Source of the DNA: a virus
Strand: one strand, 5' to 3'
DNA: 39,435 bases
Virus record (IMG/VR): IMGVR_UViG_3300044610_000341
Location: 1-39,435 of that record
In this document: positions 24,785 to 32,322 of the stretch, piece after piece
Position numbering within the stretch: position 1 is the stretch's first letter
Layout: every line of letters starts with the position of its first letter
Made by a program: the position numbers and the translations under genes
Notes under the pieces: generated by a model
Told to the model about the DNA's origin: nothing
The model's input: the letters and a program-made list of their open reading frames with translations, nothing else
Database searches by the model: none

Positions 24785-25267
24785 ATGATTCAGTTTGAAG
24801 AAAAATTAGATGACGTAAATAGCGATATTACTTTAGCCATCAAAAAACTATGGCGCAATGTATCTCCACAAATAATTCAGATACTTGCCGGAAAATGCAA
24901 AGAGAATCAAGTAGAATATTTGATAAAGCAGGGTGGCAAGTTAGAAGATGTAAACTATGCACGAGCATTGGCTAATCTTTTTCCTATTTCAGCTAAGGCC
25001 AATCGCAAAATAGCTAAACCAAAATTCGCTGAATATCTTAAAAAGGGTGAAGGAGCATTATTTGTCATTACCTCCAATGGATTTAGACATAAAAACGATC
25101 CTAAATTCAAGGTTGTTTTAGACTGGGTACTTGAAGAAGTTCCAACAGTCTCTTTGGAAGTAGTTGAGAATGATAAATATGCTACTTTCTTTTTCTATAT
25201 TAAAAAGAAGAAAGAGAAGGAAGAAGTAATTGATGAAACGCCTAAAGAAGAAACTCCCAATGAATGA
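24785..25267 (+). CDS. Hypothetical protein (160 aa)
   Basis: The protein is basic and mixed alpha/beta, with K-L-W-R-N-V-S-P-Q-I-I near the start. It ends in an acidic/basic low-complexity tail (K-K-K-K-E-K-E-E-V-I-D-E-T-P-K-E-E). It lies between the ASH protein and the amidase and overlaps the amidase start by 8 bp. I do not recognise the family; a connector or virion accessory role fits the position only. Confidence 0.6.
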   Translation: MIQFEEKLDDVNSDITLAIKKLWRNVSPQIIQILAGKCKENQVEYLIKQGGKLEDVNYARALANLFPISAKANRKIAKPKFAEYLKKGEGALFVITSNGFRHKNDPKFKVVLDWVLEEVPTVSLEVVENDKYATFFFYIKKKKEKEEVIDETPKEETPNE

Positions 25268-25769
25268 GCTTAAATATTTAATCATTCATTGCACTGCTAC
25301 TCGTGAGGATCAGAATATAGGTGCTGAACATGTTAAAGCATGGCATACAGCACCACCACCTGCCGGACGAGGATGGACTAAGGTTGGTTATTCCGATCTT
25401 ATTTTACTTGATGGAGATAGGCATCAATTTGTGAAACATGATGGAGATAAGTTCGTAGATGCAAATGAGATAACCAACGGAGTAAAGGGCATGAACAGCA
25501 TCTCACGTCACGTTTGCTATGTTGGTGGACTTGACTCAAGTGGTAAGAAAGCTAAAAACACTTTATCAAATGAGCAAAGTCAAACACTTGAAAGCATTAT
25601 CAGAGAGGTGATAGCTTATAAGCCGGATATTTTGATTGCAGGACACAATCAATTTGACAACAAGGCTTGTCCTTCATTCTTTGTTCCAACCTATCTGAGA
25701 ATGATAGGAATACCTGAAAAAAACATTTACACTAAAGACCCATTCGGATATGATACCAAGTTGTCTTGA
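25260..25769 (+). CDS. N-acetylmuramoyl-L-alanine amidase (endolysin)
   Basis: It cleaves the peptide from muramic acid in peptidoglycan. The T7-lysozyme-like Amidase_2 residues are visible: H10 in I-I-H-C-T-A-T, Tyr44 in V-G-Y-S-D, H129 in A-G-H-N-Q-F and C137 in K-A-C-P-S-F, the usual zinc and catalytic set. At 169 residues it is a single-domain enzyme without signal peptide, so holin is needed for release. I use the ATG at 25260, which overlaps the upstream stop. Confidence 0.9.
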   Translation: MNELKYLIIHCTATREDQNIGAEHVKAWHTAPPPAGRGWTKVGYSDLILLDGDRHQFVKHDGDKFVDANEITNGVKGMNSISRHVCYVGGLDSSGKKAKNTLSNEQSQTLESIIREVIAYKPDILIAGHNQFDNKACPSFFVPTYLRMIGIPEKNIYTKDPFGYDTKLS

Positions 25770-26691
25770 AAATTTTATAGGAGTAAAATGCCTTTCTACT
25801 GATCCCAAAAGTGGACTTTGGATCAATGATCTGGAAGGAATCAATATTCGCATGGCGGCTGATATTGCCGATAGTGGATATATGAGCGGACTTCAACTGC
25901 TTGAAAAAAAGATTGAGTTTGCTACAGAGCTTGTTATGCAAGAGCTTAGTGGCTATCTGTTGCCATATTTCAGAATAAATAGCGCAATAGACGAGATGAA
26001 ACTCGGTGAATACAACTCAAACTATCTTCCTGCGGCATCTTTTGATAGAGGATTAAAGATAGTAACTAAAAACACTCGCATGATGCGCTTGTTTGTTGGT
26101 GAAGTTAAGATCCGAATCCAACAAGCTAACTTTTCTCACTCGTTTCAGATTGTAGATGGTCTTTACTCGACTTCATTTTCATTTACAACAGATGCAAATG
26201 GTGAAGCAAGTGTATTTGCTAATTACATGTCGAAAAGTAGGGAGATCTACATTCTGATGGATAATACATCTATCAATGTAGCAGATACAGATGTAAAAGC
26301 CGGATGTAGTTGTTCATCTAAATCATCCCAGTTCATTCTTGCAAATGGTTGGGGTGGATCCAATGTTTCAAGCAATGCCTTTGGAGTTATGGCTCAAATA
26401 ACAGCAGAATGCAAGACAGATGAGCTTATGTGCATTATTGCACCTCACCTTAGATTTCCAATCCTTTACAAATCAGGATTTGAGATTGTAAAAGAGGCAA
26501 AAGCAACAGACAGACTTAATTCAGTAACTTTATTGGATGAGGAGAAAATAAACTTCTTATACGATGAGTTCAAAAAGGATTATGAGAAGCACATGACTAT
26601 TATTATAAATCAGTTACCTGAGCTATTCAAGCGAATTGATGACATTTGTGTGATTTGTAATCAATCACGTTATGTATATGGTAATCCATAA
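25750..26691 (+). CDS. Hypothetical structural-region protein (313 aa)
   Basis: The N-terminus reads C-L-E-N-F-I-G-V-K-C-L-S then G-L-W-I-N-D-L-E-G-I, followed by helices. A central Gly/Ser-rich beta region includes G-C-S-C-S-S-K-S-S-Q-F. The C-terminal helix ends C-V-I-C-N-Q-S-R-Y. I recall similar proteins from Bacteroidota phage late regions without known function. Position between amidase and holin, close to neck-type genes, suggests a virion or connector protein. It overlaps the amidase end by 20 bp. Confidence 0.55.
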   Translation: MIPSCLENFIGVKCLSTDPKSGLWINDLEGINIRMAADIADSGYMSGLQLLEKKIEFATELVMQELSGYLLPYFRINSAIDEMKLGEYNSNYLPAASFDRGLKIVTKNTRMMRLFVGEVKIRIQQANFSHSFQIVDGLYSTSFSFTTDANGEASVFANYMSKSREIYILMDNTSINVADTDVKAGCSCSSKSSQFILANGWGGSNVSSNAFGVMAQITAECKTDELMCIIAPHLRFPILYKSGFEIVKEAKATDRLNSVTLLDEEKINFLYDEFKKDYEKHMTIIINQLPELFKRIDDICVICNQSRYVYGNP

Positions 26692-26788
26692 AAACAAAGC
26701 CCCACTCGTTAGCGAGGCAATGTGAAACTATAACCCTATAATCTATGATGAGAATAGGCAAATATAAACCAATAAAATAAAAAATCAA

Positions 26789-26890
26789 ATGAATAACAAC
26801 ATCAAAGCATGTGGATCTTGTGGCAAGCCATCAAGACCTGCGGTTCGACCAACATCAGCACGACCACGACCAACATCAAGACCTAAATAG
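26789..26890 (+). CDS. Tiny CxxC, Pro/Arg-rich protein (33 aa)
   Basis: The ORF reads M-N-N-N-I-K-A-C-G-S-C-G-K, then repeats of P-x-R (S-R-P, V-R-P, A-R-P-R-P). The CxxC suggests a metal site or a disulfide; the tail is like a short poly-Pro arm. Similar tiny CGSCG proteins occur before phage holins in Bacteroidota phages, from memory. The holin start follows in another frame. Confidence 0.55.
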   Translation: MNNNIKACGSCGKPSRPAVRPTSARPRPTSRPK

Positions 26891-26897
26891 AACATTT

Positions 26898-27437
26898 TTG
26901 GAACTCAAGTCGTATAAAACATCATCATTGCAAACAGAAGTGAAGTCAATTGCAATAGAAGTTTTATGCTTGAATTTCAAAAAACATGTTCTATTGATTA
27001 CACTTTTAGGAGGATTTTCAATTGGCGCAGTAACAGGTTTTGTAGAGGATTGGATATTCTCTCCGGCTGCATCATTGTTTGCCCTTCTTGCTTTGATTGC
27101 TGCTGATCACACTACAGGACTTGTTGTTGCTTGGAGAAGGGGAAGTTTTGATACACGAAAGGCATTATCTATCTTTTGGAAACTTTTGTCTCACATCGGA
27201 CTTTTGATGTTTGCCAATAACCTTTCAAAAGGAAGTGTTTTTATAGCTTGGCTTAACGAGGGGATATTTGTTCCGATTGTATTGGTAAACATGCTTTCTC
27301 TTATTAAAAACCTGTCGCTACTTGGGTATATCAAGAGAGATTTTGCTCAATGGATAAACAAAAAAGTTGATACATACAAGAATGAGTCAATACAAGCTAA
27401 TAATACTTCCGGCAGCAATAGCGATCCTGCTCAATAG
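26898..27437 (+). CDS. Holin
   Basis: The frame has no ATG before the membrane region, so I propose the TTG at 26898 (then E-L-K-S-Y-K-T-S). The 179-residue product has about four hydrophobic segments and the core A-D-H-T-T-G-L-V-V-A-W-R-R-G-S-F-D-T-R-K, the signature of the toxin-secretion/phage lysis holin family (PF05105 type). It would form inner membrane lesions that free the amidase. It is followed by, and overlaps, the spanin gene. Confidence 0.75.
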   Translation: MELKSYKTSSLQTEVKSIAIEVLCLNFKKHVLLITLLGGFSIGAVTGFVEDWIFSPAASLFALLALIAADHTTGLVVAWRRGSFDTRKALSIFWKLLSHIGLLMFANNLSKGSVFIAWLNEGIFVPIVLVNMLSLIKNLSLLGYIKRDFAQWINKKVDTYKNESIQANNTSGSNSDPAQ

Positions 27438-27825
27438 CTGCATAACAAAAGAATTGTGTGATAGCAGATTTCCTGTTGAACGGGAAGTCAAAACCTATTA
27501 CAAGGATACAGTTATTGTAACTCAAACAAGGACTTTTGACACTCTTGTTCAATACAAAAGGCTCGACACCTTAATCATCCATGACCATCAGACTGACATC
27601 AGGACTGAACTTATGTTCCTTCCTGGTGATTCTGTATTTGTGGAAACTACATGCCCTCCTGATACCGTTAGAGTAGAAAAGGTACTTGAGATCATCAAGG
27701 AAAAGGCTATTGAGCAAGTTGATGAGACTAAAAATGCTATTCGCTGGATAGCCATCTTCTGTTTTGCCTTGTTTTTGGCAATTGCTTCTGTTGCCTATCT
27801 GATTAAAACAATTAGAAACAAATGA
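27382..27825 (+). CDS. Unimolecular spanin (u-spanin) candidate
   Basis: The 147-residue protein has a lipoprotein signal with lipobox L-N-S-C (Cys20). A periplasmic linker rich in Asp, Thr and Val has a helix near residues 100-118. It ends with a transmembrane segment (A-I-R-W-I-A-I-F-C-F-A-L-F-L) and a short basic end. An outer-membrane lipid anchor plus inner-membrane helix in one chain is the u-spanin layout seen in phage T1 gp11. It would fuse the two membranes at the end of lysis. I use the ATG at 27382; it overlaps the holin by 56 bp. Confidence 0.75.
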   Translation: MSQYKLIILPAAIAILLNSCITKELCDSRFPVEREVKTYYKDTVIVTQTRTFDTLVQYKRLDTLIIHDHQTDIRTELMFLPGDSVFVETTCPPDTVRVEKVLEIIKEKAIEQVDETKNAIRWIAIFCFALFLAIASVAYLIKTIRNK

Positions 27826-28253
27826 CCATCAGAGATTTCAATAATGCTCTACGCAGGATCAATAGACTTTTGAGTTCACCTCAAAGAAGGGTTTTGGTTC
27901 CGGCAACAAAGGAACTTAATAATGATATTAAATCCCGTATATTTGTTGAGGGTAAGGATGCTGATGAAGGCAGAATAGGTAGTTACAAGAGCAAATCTTG
28001 GATTAGAAAGAGGGTTAAAAAGCAGTTGCAGGTTGGATTTGTAGATTTGAAATACACGGGCAGCCTTAGTAATTCTCTCAAAGTCATAAGTAAAAACAAA
28101 AATGTTACCATTGAGACCGATAATCCTGTTGGTCAATACCAGGAGGAAAGGAGAAAGAAGGCCATTTTTGCGGCAAGTGAGGATGAGGTTGATGACTTAA
28201 CTACTTATATTGAAATACTGTTTGAACAAGAGATTGAAAAAATATTACAATAA
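27822..28253 (+). CDS. Putative neck / tail completion protein (HK97 gp10-like)
   Basis: The 143-residue basic protein has L-K-Y-T-G-S-L-S-N-S-L-K, a stretch common to gp10 and virion-morphogenesis neck proteins, with a helical start and an acidic helical end. It overlaps the spanin by ATGA and the next gene by TAATG. It probably joins head to tail. Assignment is by motif resemblance and context. Confidence 0.55.
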   Translation: MTIRDFNNALRRINRLLSSPQRRVLVPATKELNNDIKSRIFVEGKDADEGRIGSYKSKSWIRKRVKKQLQVGFVDLKYTGSLSNSLKVISKNKNVTIETDNPVGQYQEERRKKAIFAASEDEVDDLTTYIEILFEQEIEKILQ

Positions 28254-28807
28254 TGAAAGCAATCATTGAGTCACTTGCTTCTAATTTGATGTCATCTGTT
28301 GGCTTTAAAAGAGGAATTGCCATTGCTCGAATTGATGATGAAGGCAGAGTTCTGTTGCAAGATGCCACAAGCAATGAATATGTTTATGCCGGGCTAAATG
28401 ACTATGATGACAATTACTTCTACATTCGCCATAGAGAAAGTGGTGTAATTTCATTTGGTGAATCTTCTGCTAAAAAGTTTACAGGTGCTCAGAATTTCTT
28501 TAAAACAGAATATCAGATGCGCATTGTGGCTTGCGTTAGAAATGCTTGTCCTTATGCTCTTGATGAAAAGATCAGATTTGCATTGATGAACGCTGATCTA
28601 CCATCTTCATCTACCTTTGCCAATGTATCGCTTATTCCGGTAGAATCCCAAATAGATTCAATTCAGGTACTTCGTGAGGAGACAAAAAAGAATAAGCCAT
28701 TTGATAAAAACATGATCTTCGTAGCTCACGACTTCAATGTTGTTGGGGATAGGGATTTTGCTTTAGAATTTTATTGTGAAAATCCGTGTTTTAATGCTTT
28801 TTGCTAA
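28253..28807 (+). CDS. Putative tail terminator / connector protein (184 aa)
   Basis: The ATG shares an A with the previous TAA. The protein is mixed alpha/beta with an L-L-Q-D-A-T-S-N-E-Y-V-Y segment and ends in a Cys-containing C-E-N-P-C-F-N-A-F-C. A tail terminator commonly follows the neck protein, and the size fits, but no diagnostic motif is clear. Confidence 0.45.
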   Translation: MKAIIESLASNLMSSVGFKRGIAIARIDDEGRVLLQDATSNEYVYAGLNDYDDNYFYIRHRESGVISFGESSAKKFTGAQNFFKTEYQMRIVACVRNACPYALDEKIRFALMNADLPSSSTFANVSLIPVESQIDSIQVLREETKKNKPFDKNMIFVAHDFNVVGDRDFALEFYCENPCFNAFC

Positions 28808-28832
28808 TTACATTTGCTTAAAACTATAGAAC

Positions 28833-29129
28833 ATGAACTGCGGATGCACTAAAAATATAGGTTGTTTTATTACTGGTGATGAGATCCAATTTGGAATTAA
28901 TGCTCCTTTTGCCGGTGATTACACATTTGAAATAACCACTAATGGTTCGTTTACTACTCAGGTTGTTGAATTTGAAATTGCAGATCCAATTGTCCTTGAT
29001 TTTGCATTTAATGAAAACAGCACTACGCTTATTAAGATAAAAACACCAACAGGATCAATCGTGCCTTACCTAACGTCTTCTGACGGAGCTTGCTGTTTTG
29101 AGGTAAATGGAATTATACCTGTTTGCTAA
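28833..29129 (+). CDS. Small Cys-rich beta protein (98 aa)
   Basis: It starts M-N-C-G-C-T-K-N-I-G-C, has an Ig-like beta pattern (D-Y-T-F-E-I-T-T-N-G; T-L-I-K-I-K-T-P-T-G), and ends with C-C and a final Cys (6 Cys in total). It resembles a single beta-sandwich domain. It may be a tail or head decoration protein. A weak TACATTTG box lies 17 bp upstream. Confidence 0.55.
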   Translation: MNCGCTKNIGCFITGDEIQFGINAPFAGDYTFEITTNGSFTTQVVEFEIADPIVLDFAFNENSTTLIKIKTPTGSIVPYLTSSDGACCFEVNGIIPVC

Positions 29130-29130
29130 T

Positions 29131-29529
29131 ATGAAAAAATTAGATATACCCTTATATTTTCTTTTTGGAGCGGCTATAGGCACATTTCTAACATTTGCCT
29201 TGTCTTCTCAGCCATTCTTAACCGATATCTATCTGGTCGGATTTTGTGCTATTGCAGGTTCAATAACTACAATTTTCATTGATTATCTAATAGCTCCAAA
29301 GCAAATATTTGGTTCTTGGCAAAAAGTCCTAAAGAGGCTTAGCGAAACCCGATTAAAGGAACTCGCTAAACCTCTTGGACTATGTATTTATTGCATGAAC
29401 GTCTATGTGTTTACCGCTTGCTTTTTGGTTCTTTACATGAAAACTGATATTTCATGGTGGTATTTTATACCCTCAGCAGGATTTTCACATGTAGCTCTTG
29501 CTTATATTGATAGAAAGATCAACTCTTAG
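29131..29529 (+). CDS. Membrane protein with CxxC motif (132 aa)
   Basis: The ATG at 29131 follows the previous TAA with one base between. The product has about four hydrophobic segments and a C-I-Y-C-M-N-V-Y motif, as in some small membrane proteins (DUF1360-like). It is the last gene of the late arm; its stop overlaps the stop of the convergent gene by 3 bp. A role in lysis timing or exclusion is possible but not shown. Confidence 0.6.
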   Translation: MKKLDIPLYFLFGAAIGTFLTFALSSQPFLTDIYLVGFCAIAGSITTIFIDYLIAPKQIFGSWQKVLKRLSETRLKELAKPLGLCIYCMNVYVFTACFLVLYMKTDISWWYFIPSAGFSHVALAYIDRKINS

Positions 29530-29921
29530 AATATTTCAATTTGGTTGCCGGAATACTTTCGGAACTTCATGATCTCCAAGTGTCTTTCAGCTTTTTCCCT
29601 GATATTCTTTATTGCTGCTTCTCTTTGTTTTAGGCTTTTCACCCAGGCTGCAATCTCATCAATATCTTCAGAACAATAATAGCCTTTGCTTGTTGCTATT
29701 ACATTGGGATGACCATTCATTCTAACATATTGGATCACCTTTCTAATCCTTGAATCGGGAAGTCCTCTATGGAAATTCTTTTCAATAATCCCTGATATTT
29801 GGGAGTTTTTGATCACATTATTCTTTCCCTTGTTGCTTTTAAACCACTCAATTAGAGTGTTAGCGCATACCATCTCGAAATTGTTAAGTTCGATTGTAAT
29901 TTGTTCAAATCCTTTAAGCAT
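29526..29921 (-). CDS. Putative winged-helix DNA-binding protein (131 aa)
   Basis: I use the internal ATG at 29921, which overlaps the previous stop by 8 bp; longer starts overlap the upstream gene further. The pattern I-S-G-I-I-E-K-N-F then I-R-K-V-I-Q-Y-V-R-M-N-G and S-K-G-Y-Y-C-S looks like a winged helix with wing. The basic helix at the C-terminus follows. It is the last gene of the minus arm. It could regulate transcription near the convergence point. Moderate confidence in the fold only. Confidence 0.55.
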   Translation of the reverse strand: MLKGFEQITIELNNFEMVCANTLIEWFKSNKGKNNVIKNSQISGIIEKNFHRGLPDSRIRKVIQYVRMNGHPNVIATSKGYYCSEDIDEIAAWVKSLKQREAAIKNIREKAERHLEIMKFRKYSGNQIEIF

Positions 29922-30159
29922 TGTTTTCGGTGTTTTGGTTATAAACTTGGTTGAAGTATTCTGTGGATGTAATACTTTTTTCTTTTGCCTGATGTTCTTT
30001 GCCTTCCACATAGGCAAGTCTGATCTGTTGGCTTTCTACTTCTAAAAGTGCTTCTGCCTCATCAATGGCTACTTTAAAAATTACTTTCATTGTTGGTGCT
30101 TGACAGGATTCTCTTGCATCCTTTAGTCGAGCAATAAACTGTTGCATTGCTGTTCTCAT
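29914..30159 (-). CDS. Paralogue A of the small helical family (81 aa)
   Basis: This is one of eight related minus-strand proteins. It starts M-R-T-A-M-Q-Q-F-I, has E-S-Q-Q-I-R-L-A-Y-V-E-G in the middle and Y-F-N-Q-V-Y near the end. These three marks (T-A-M-Q start, I-x-x-A-Y-x-x-G, and Y-F/Y-x-x-x-Y) define the family. I recall such proteins in many Bacteroidota phages with no known function. It overlaps the next gene by 8 bp. Confidence 0.7.
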   Translation of the reverse strand: MRTAMQQFIARLKDARESCQAPTMKVIFKVAIDEAEALLEVESQQIRLAYVEGKEHQAKEKSITSTEYFNQVYNQNTENNA

Positions 30160-30171
30160 GGGTGTTGTTGT

Positions 30172-30534
30172 TTATGATTCTAAATAATTGTGAACTGATT
30201 GAATAAACTCATCAAGTGATCGGCAAACCTTTACGCAATATCCGGAGTCCTCAAGTATTTTGTGAGTTGATTTTTGGCTATCTGATAGCACTCCCTTAGA
30301 TGTTTTCATCTCAATAAATAGGGCATGATACTTATCAGATGGAATGCAAATAATCAAATCCGGCATTCCGAGCATAGCTCCTTCTTTCTTCAGGATATTC
30401 CATCTTTTAGCTCTTTGAACAGGTGTTCCACTGATGAATACACCGTTTGGAAAAGATGCTATCACTTGTTTTGGGAAGCTATACTTAAACCACTCCACAC
30501 ACTTTTGTTGGATATTGCTTTCCTCGTGCTTCAC
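30172..30534 (-). CDS. VRR-NUC domain nuclease
   Basis: The 120-residue protein shows the VRR-NUC pattern: P-N-G near residue 30, R41-A, G-M-P-D-L-I (57-61), F-I-E-M-K-T (E75, K77 as the E-x-K of the PD-(D/E)xK core) and S-D-S-Q-K (Q87). Stand-alone VRR-NUC proteins in phages are structure-selective nucleases. Here it may be paired with the annealing protein Bet or process replication intermediates. An ATGA overlap links it to the upstream gene. Confidence 0.85.
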   Translation of the reverse strand: MKHEESNIQQKCVEWFKYSFPKQVIASFPNGVFISGTPVQRAKRWNILKKEGAMLGMPDLIICIPSDKYHALFIEMKTSKGVLSDSQKSTHKILEDSGYCVKVCRSLDEFIQSVHNYLES

Positions 30535-30812
30535 TTCTTTTTGAAATACTTGTTCTGAATGGTAATTGTTTTCCCAATTTGACTACCTTTCTTCCAATTT
30601 ATTTCATTAATCTTTTGCTTGGCAGTCTTGGGCTCTCCATGACGAGCAAGAAAGGACTTCACTTGGGCTTTGGTTTTGCCACCTTGTGTTCCCCATTTTC
30701 CTCTTTGCGTATCTTGCCCTCCTTGTATGGTTTTTGTTTTACCATCCACTGAGCATTCGGCTTTCCAAGCCTTTCCTTTGGCTGTAGCCCTTGTGATTTT
30801 ACATTTTGCCAT
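30531..30812 (-). CDS. Basic hypothetical protein (93 aa)
   Basis: The protein is rich in Lys, Gln and Gly, with K-A-W-K-A-E-C-S-V-D-G-K, R-G-K-W-G-T-Q-G-G-K-T-K-A-Q-V and F-L-A-R-H-G. The charge suggests nucleic acid binding. Its ATG shares an A with the TAA of the XRE gene, and its stop overlaps the VRR-NUC start, so the three genes are likely translated together. Confidence 0.65.
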   Translation of the reverse strand: MAKCKITRATAKGKAWKAECSVDGKTKTIQGGQDTQRGKWGTQGGKTKAQVKSFLARHGEPKTAKQKINEINWKKGSQIGKTITIQNKYFKKK

Positions 30813-31009
30813 TATTCTATAAAGTATTTAAGATCTACGTTATAAAGGTCGGCTAATTTTCTCAATAATTCAATGTCAATTCTTTTTCTTTTGCCAGTTT
30901 CAAGTTTTGAGTAATCCGGCTGTCTCATTTTAAGATGGCTTGCTACAAGATGTTGTTTGTAGTGATTTTGCAATCTTAGATCTCTCATTTTATCAGTTAT
31001 CGCACTCAT
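30812..31009 (-). CDS. XRE/Cro-type transcription regulator
   Basis: The 65-residue protein is a single HTH_3 domain: M-R-D-L-R-L-Q-N-H-Y-K-Q then H-L-K-M-R-Q-P-D-Y-S-K-L-E-T-G-K-R and L-L-R-K-L-A-D-L-Y. It lacks a cleavage or dimerisation domain, as in Cro-like proteins. It could act at the divergent region 5205-5497 or at its own operon. No integrase accompanies it, so it need not mark lysogeny. Confidence 0.85.
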   Translation of the reverse strand: MSAITDKMRDLRLQNHYKQHLVASHLKMRQPDYSKLETGKRKRIDIELLRKLADLYNVDLKYFIE

Positions 31010-31010
31010 T

Positions 31011-31490
31011 TTATTGATTTTTTATAAAGCTACCGTTGATTGTTTTTCCTTGTCGGTTTTTGATTTCACTATAGGCTGAAAATATAGCTGAGTTGTAGTT
31101 TATTTTAAGTTGAGCAGCCAATATGATAAGCACTATTTGAATATCACCTATTGCATCTTTTTGCAGATACTTATCTTCCTTGAGTATTGCGCTGCAAAGC
31201 TCTCCTACTTCTTCTGCAAGTTTAAGAGTCTGACTCTTTATATTGTCATGATCTATCAGATCTCTTTGATTAGCCCAAGCAATAACCTTTTTTTGAATAT
31301 CATTTTGGTAAAGGCTAATCTCAACATTGTCATCTTCTCCATCATCCAATAGCTCATATATTTTTTCTCTTATTTCATTTGCTGTTGCTATAGATGCTGT
31401 GTACATATCAAGTCCGGCAGGATCGAATTTGATTCTATCCTTCATTTCATCTTTCTTGTGATCAATAAAGTCTACTATCTTATTTATCAT
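31011..31490 (-). CDS. MazG-like nucleotide pyrophosphohydrolase
   Basis: The 159-residue protein has the MazG core L-A-E-E-V-G-E-L (E-E-x-x-E), then a helix and D-A-I-G-D-I-Q-I-V-L. About 80 residues precede the core, which is longer than minimal phage MazG. MazG proteins hydrolyse NTPs or alarmones; in phages they are thought to adjust host nucleotide or ppGpp pools. It sits in the early arm next to the regulator. Confidence 0.75.
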   Translation of the reverse strand: MINKIVDFIDHKKDEMKDRIKFDPAGLDMYTASIATANEIREKIYELLDDGEDDNVEISLYQNDIQKKVIAWANQRDLIDHDNIKSQTLKLAEEVGELCSAILKEDKYLQKDAIGDIQIVLIILAAQLKINYNSAIFSAYSEIKNRQGKTINGSFIKNQ

Positions 31491-31572
31491 GGTTATTTGG
31501 TTTTTTGTCCTTTGATGCTAAAATCATCATTGTTTTTGTCATCACTAATAATATTATTGATAATATGATCAT
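31480..31572 (-). CDS. Possible 30-aa hydrophobic peptide
   Basis: The ORF starts with M-I-I-L-S-I-I-L-L-V and ends with a basic/Asn tail. It overlaps the previous stop by ATGA and the MazG start by 11 bp, so it fills the gap exactly as a coupled gene would. A membrane-active small peptide is possible. Its short length keeps confidence low. Confidence 0.3.
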   Translation of the reverse strand: MIILSIILLVMTKTMMILASKDKKPNNHDK

Positions 31573-31859
31573 TTATTCAATTGATTTACATATTCCCAAA
31601 GTGATTTGATGTCTTGGCAGATAAGTTTATCTTTATCTGTTGCTTCATACTTGTTGCGGCCAAAGTCATTCTCATAACAGAACCAAGTAATCCAATCACA
31701 ACCTTCTTTTCCAAAGTAGTGGCTCATCAGCAGTTCTATCACTTTGTTATATCCATCTGAGTGACTGTAAACGTCTACATTTAGCTTGTAGAGACTGTTT
31801 TCAGTCTTTGCTTGATAGTCAAGCGTTTGAATCATGTCTTTAAAATCTTTGTACTTCAT
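31569..31859 (-). CDS. Conserved hypothetical phage protein (96 aa)
   Basis: The acidic protein contains C-D-W-I-T-W-F-C-Y-E-N-D-F-G and ends with D-I-K-S-L-W-E-Y-V. I recognise this as a frequent unannotated protein in Bacteroidota phages. It is linked to the upstream paralogue by the SD/stop-start module (TAC AAA GGA GGT GAG CAA TGA). Function unknown. Confidence 0.7.
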   Translation of the reverse strand: MKYKDFKDMIQTLDYQAKTENSLYKLNVDVYSHSDGYNKVIELLMSHYFGKEGCDWITWFCYENDFGRNKYEATDKDKLICQDIKSLWEYVNQLNK

Positions 31860-32089
31860 TGCTCACCTCCTTTGTATGTTCTGTTATAGTAGCTTATTTC
31901 CGCTCCATCATAATTATCACCATCGTGGTCATACCCTTCACAGAATGCTTCAATAATCTGCTCCTTCTCTATTGCTTTGGCATTGCTGATTATTAGTTGT
32001 ATGTACAATAGCTTTTCATAAGGCACATAGTGTCCAATTTCAGCCTCAAGCCATTCAGCCATCTTTTCTACTGCTGTTCTCTTTTTCAT
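31856..32089 (-). CDS. Paralogue B of the small helical family (77 aa)
   Basis: The start (R-T-A-V-E-K-M-A-E-W-L), middle (K-E-Q-I-I-E-A-F-C-E-G) and end (S-Y-Y-N-R-T-Y-K-G-G-E-Q) fit the family. Its C-terminal Gly-Gly codons (GGA GGT) form the Shine-Dalgarno of the next gene. A perfect SD also stands before its own ATG inside the upstream gene. Confidence 0.75.
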   Translation of the reverse strand: MKKRTAVEKMAEWLEAEIGHYVPYEKLLYIQLIISNAKAIEKEQIIEAFCEGYDHDGDNYDGAEISYYNRTYKGGEQ

Positions 32090-32322
32090 TTGCCACCTCC
32101 CTTTTTCATATCCCTTCTAAGTTGCTTGGTCAGTGTCTCATGTCGTCTTGCTCTCATGATCGCCCTTGCATTCTTGATCGGCTTCTCCGTTTCTTTGTCA
32201 ATAACCATGAAGTCCATGACGTGAACGAGTCCGCAGTCGCAACAAGCCATCTTGTATCCCTTTTCGATGGGCATCTGCCATTCGTTTTTAGGAACTTGGT
32301 AAAAGTCTACTTTCTTTTTCAT
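32086..32322 (-). CDS. Cys-containing conserved phage protein (78 aa)
   Basis: It has K-M-A-C-C-D-C-G-L-V-H-V-M-D-F and a basic, Arg-rich second half (R-A-R-R-H-E-T-L). Similar CCDCGLxH proteins are frequent in phage genomes, without known role; the Cys/His set suggests a metal site. It ends G-G-G-K-stop and so carries the SD of the next gene, although it is not itself a member of the paralogous family. Confidence 0.7.
   Translation of the reverse strand: MKKKVDFYQVPKNEWQMPIEKGYKMACCDCGLVHVMDFMVIDKETEKPIKNARAIMRARRHETLTKQLRRDMKKGGGK

Noticed and set aside
26700-26735. CTCG-TTAG-CGAG hairpin as terminator
   Set aside because: Only 4 bp of stem and no T-tract follow.
26811-26897. Upstream ATG start for the holin (M-D-L-V-A-S-H-Q)
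   Set aside because: The His/Gln/Asp-rich stretch is an out-of-frame reading of the CxxC mini-protein; the TTG at 26898 fits better.
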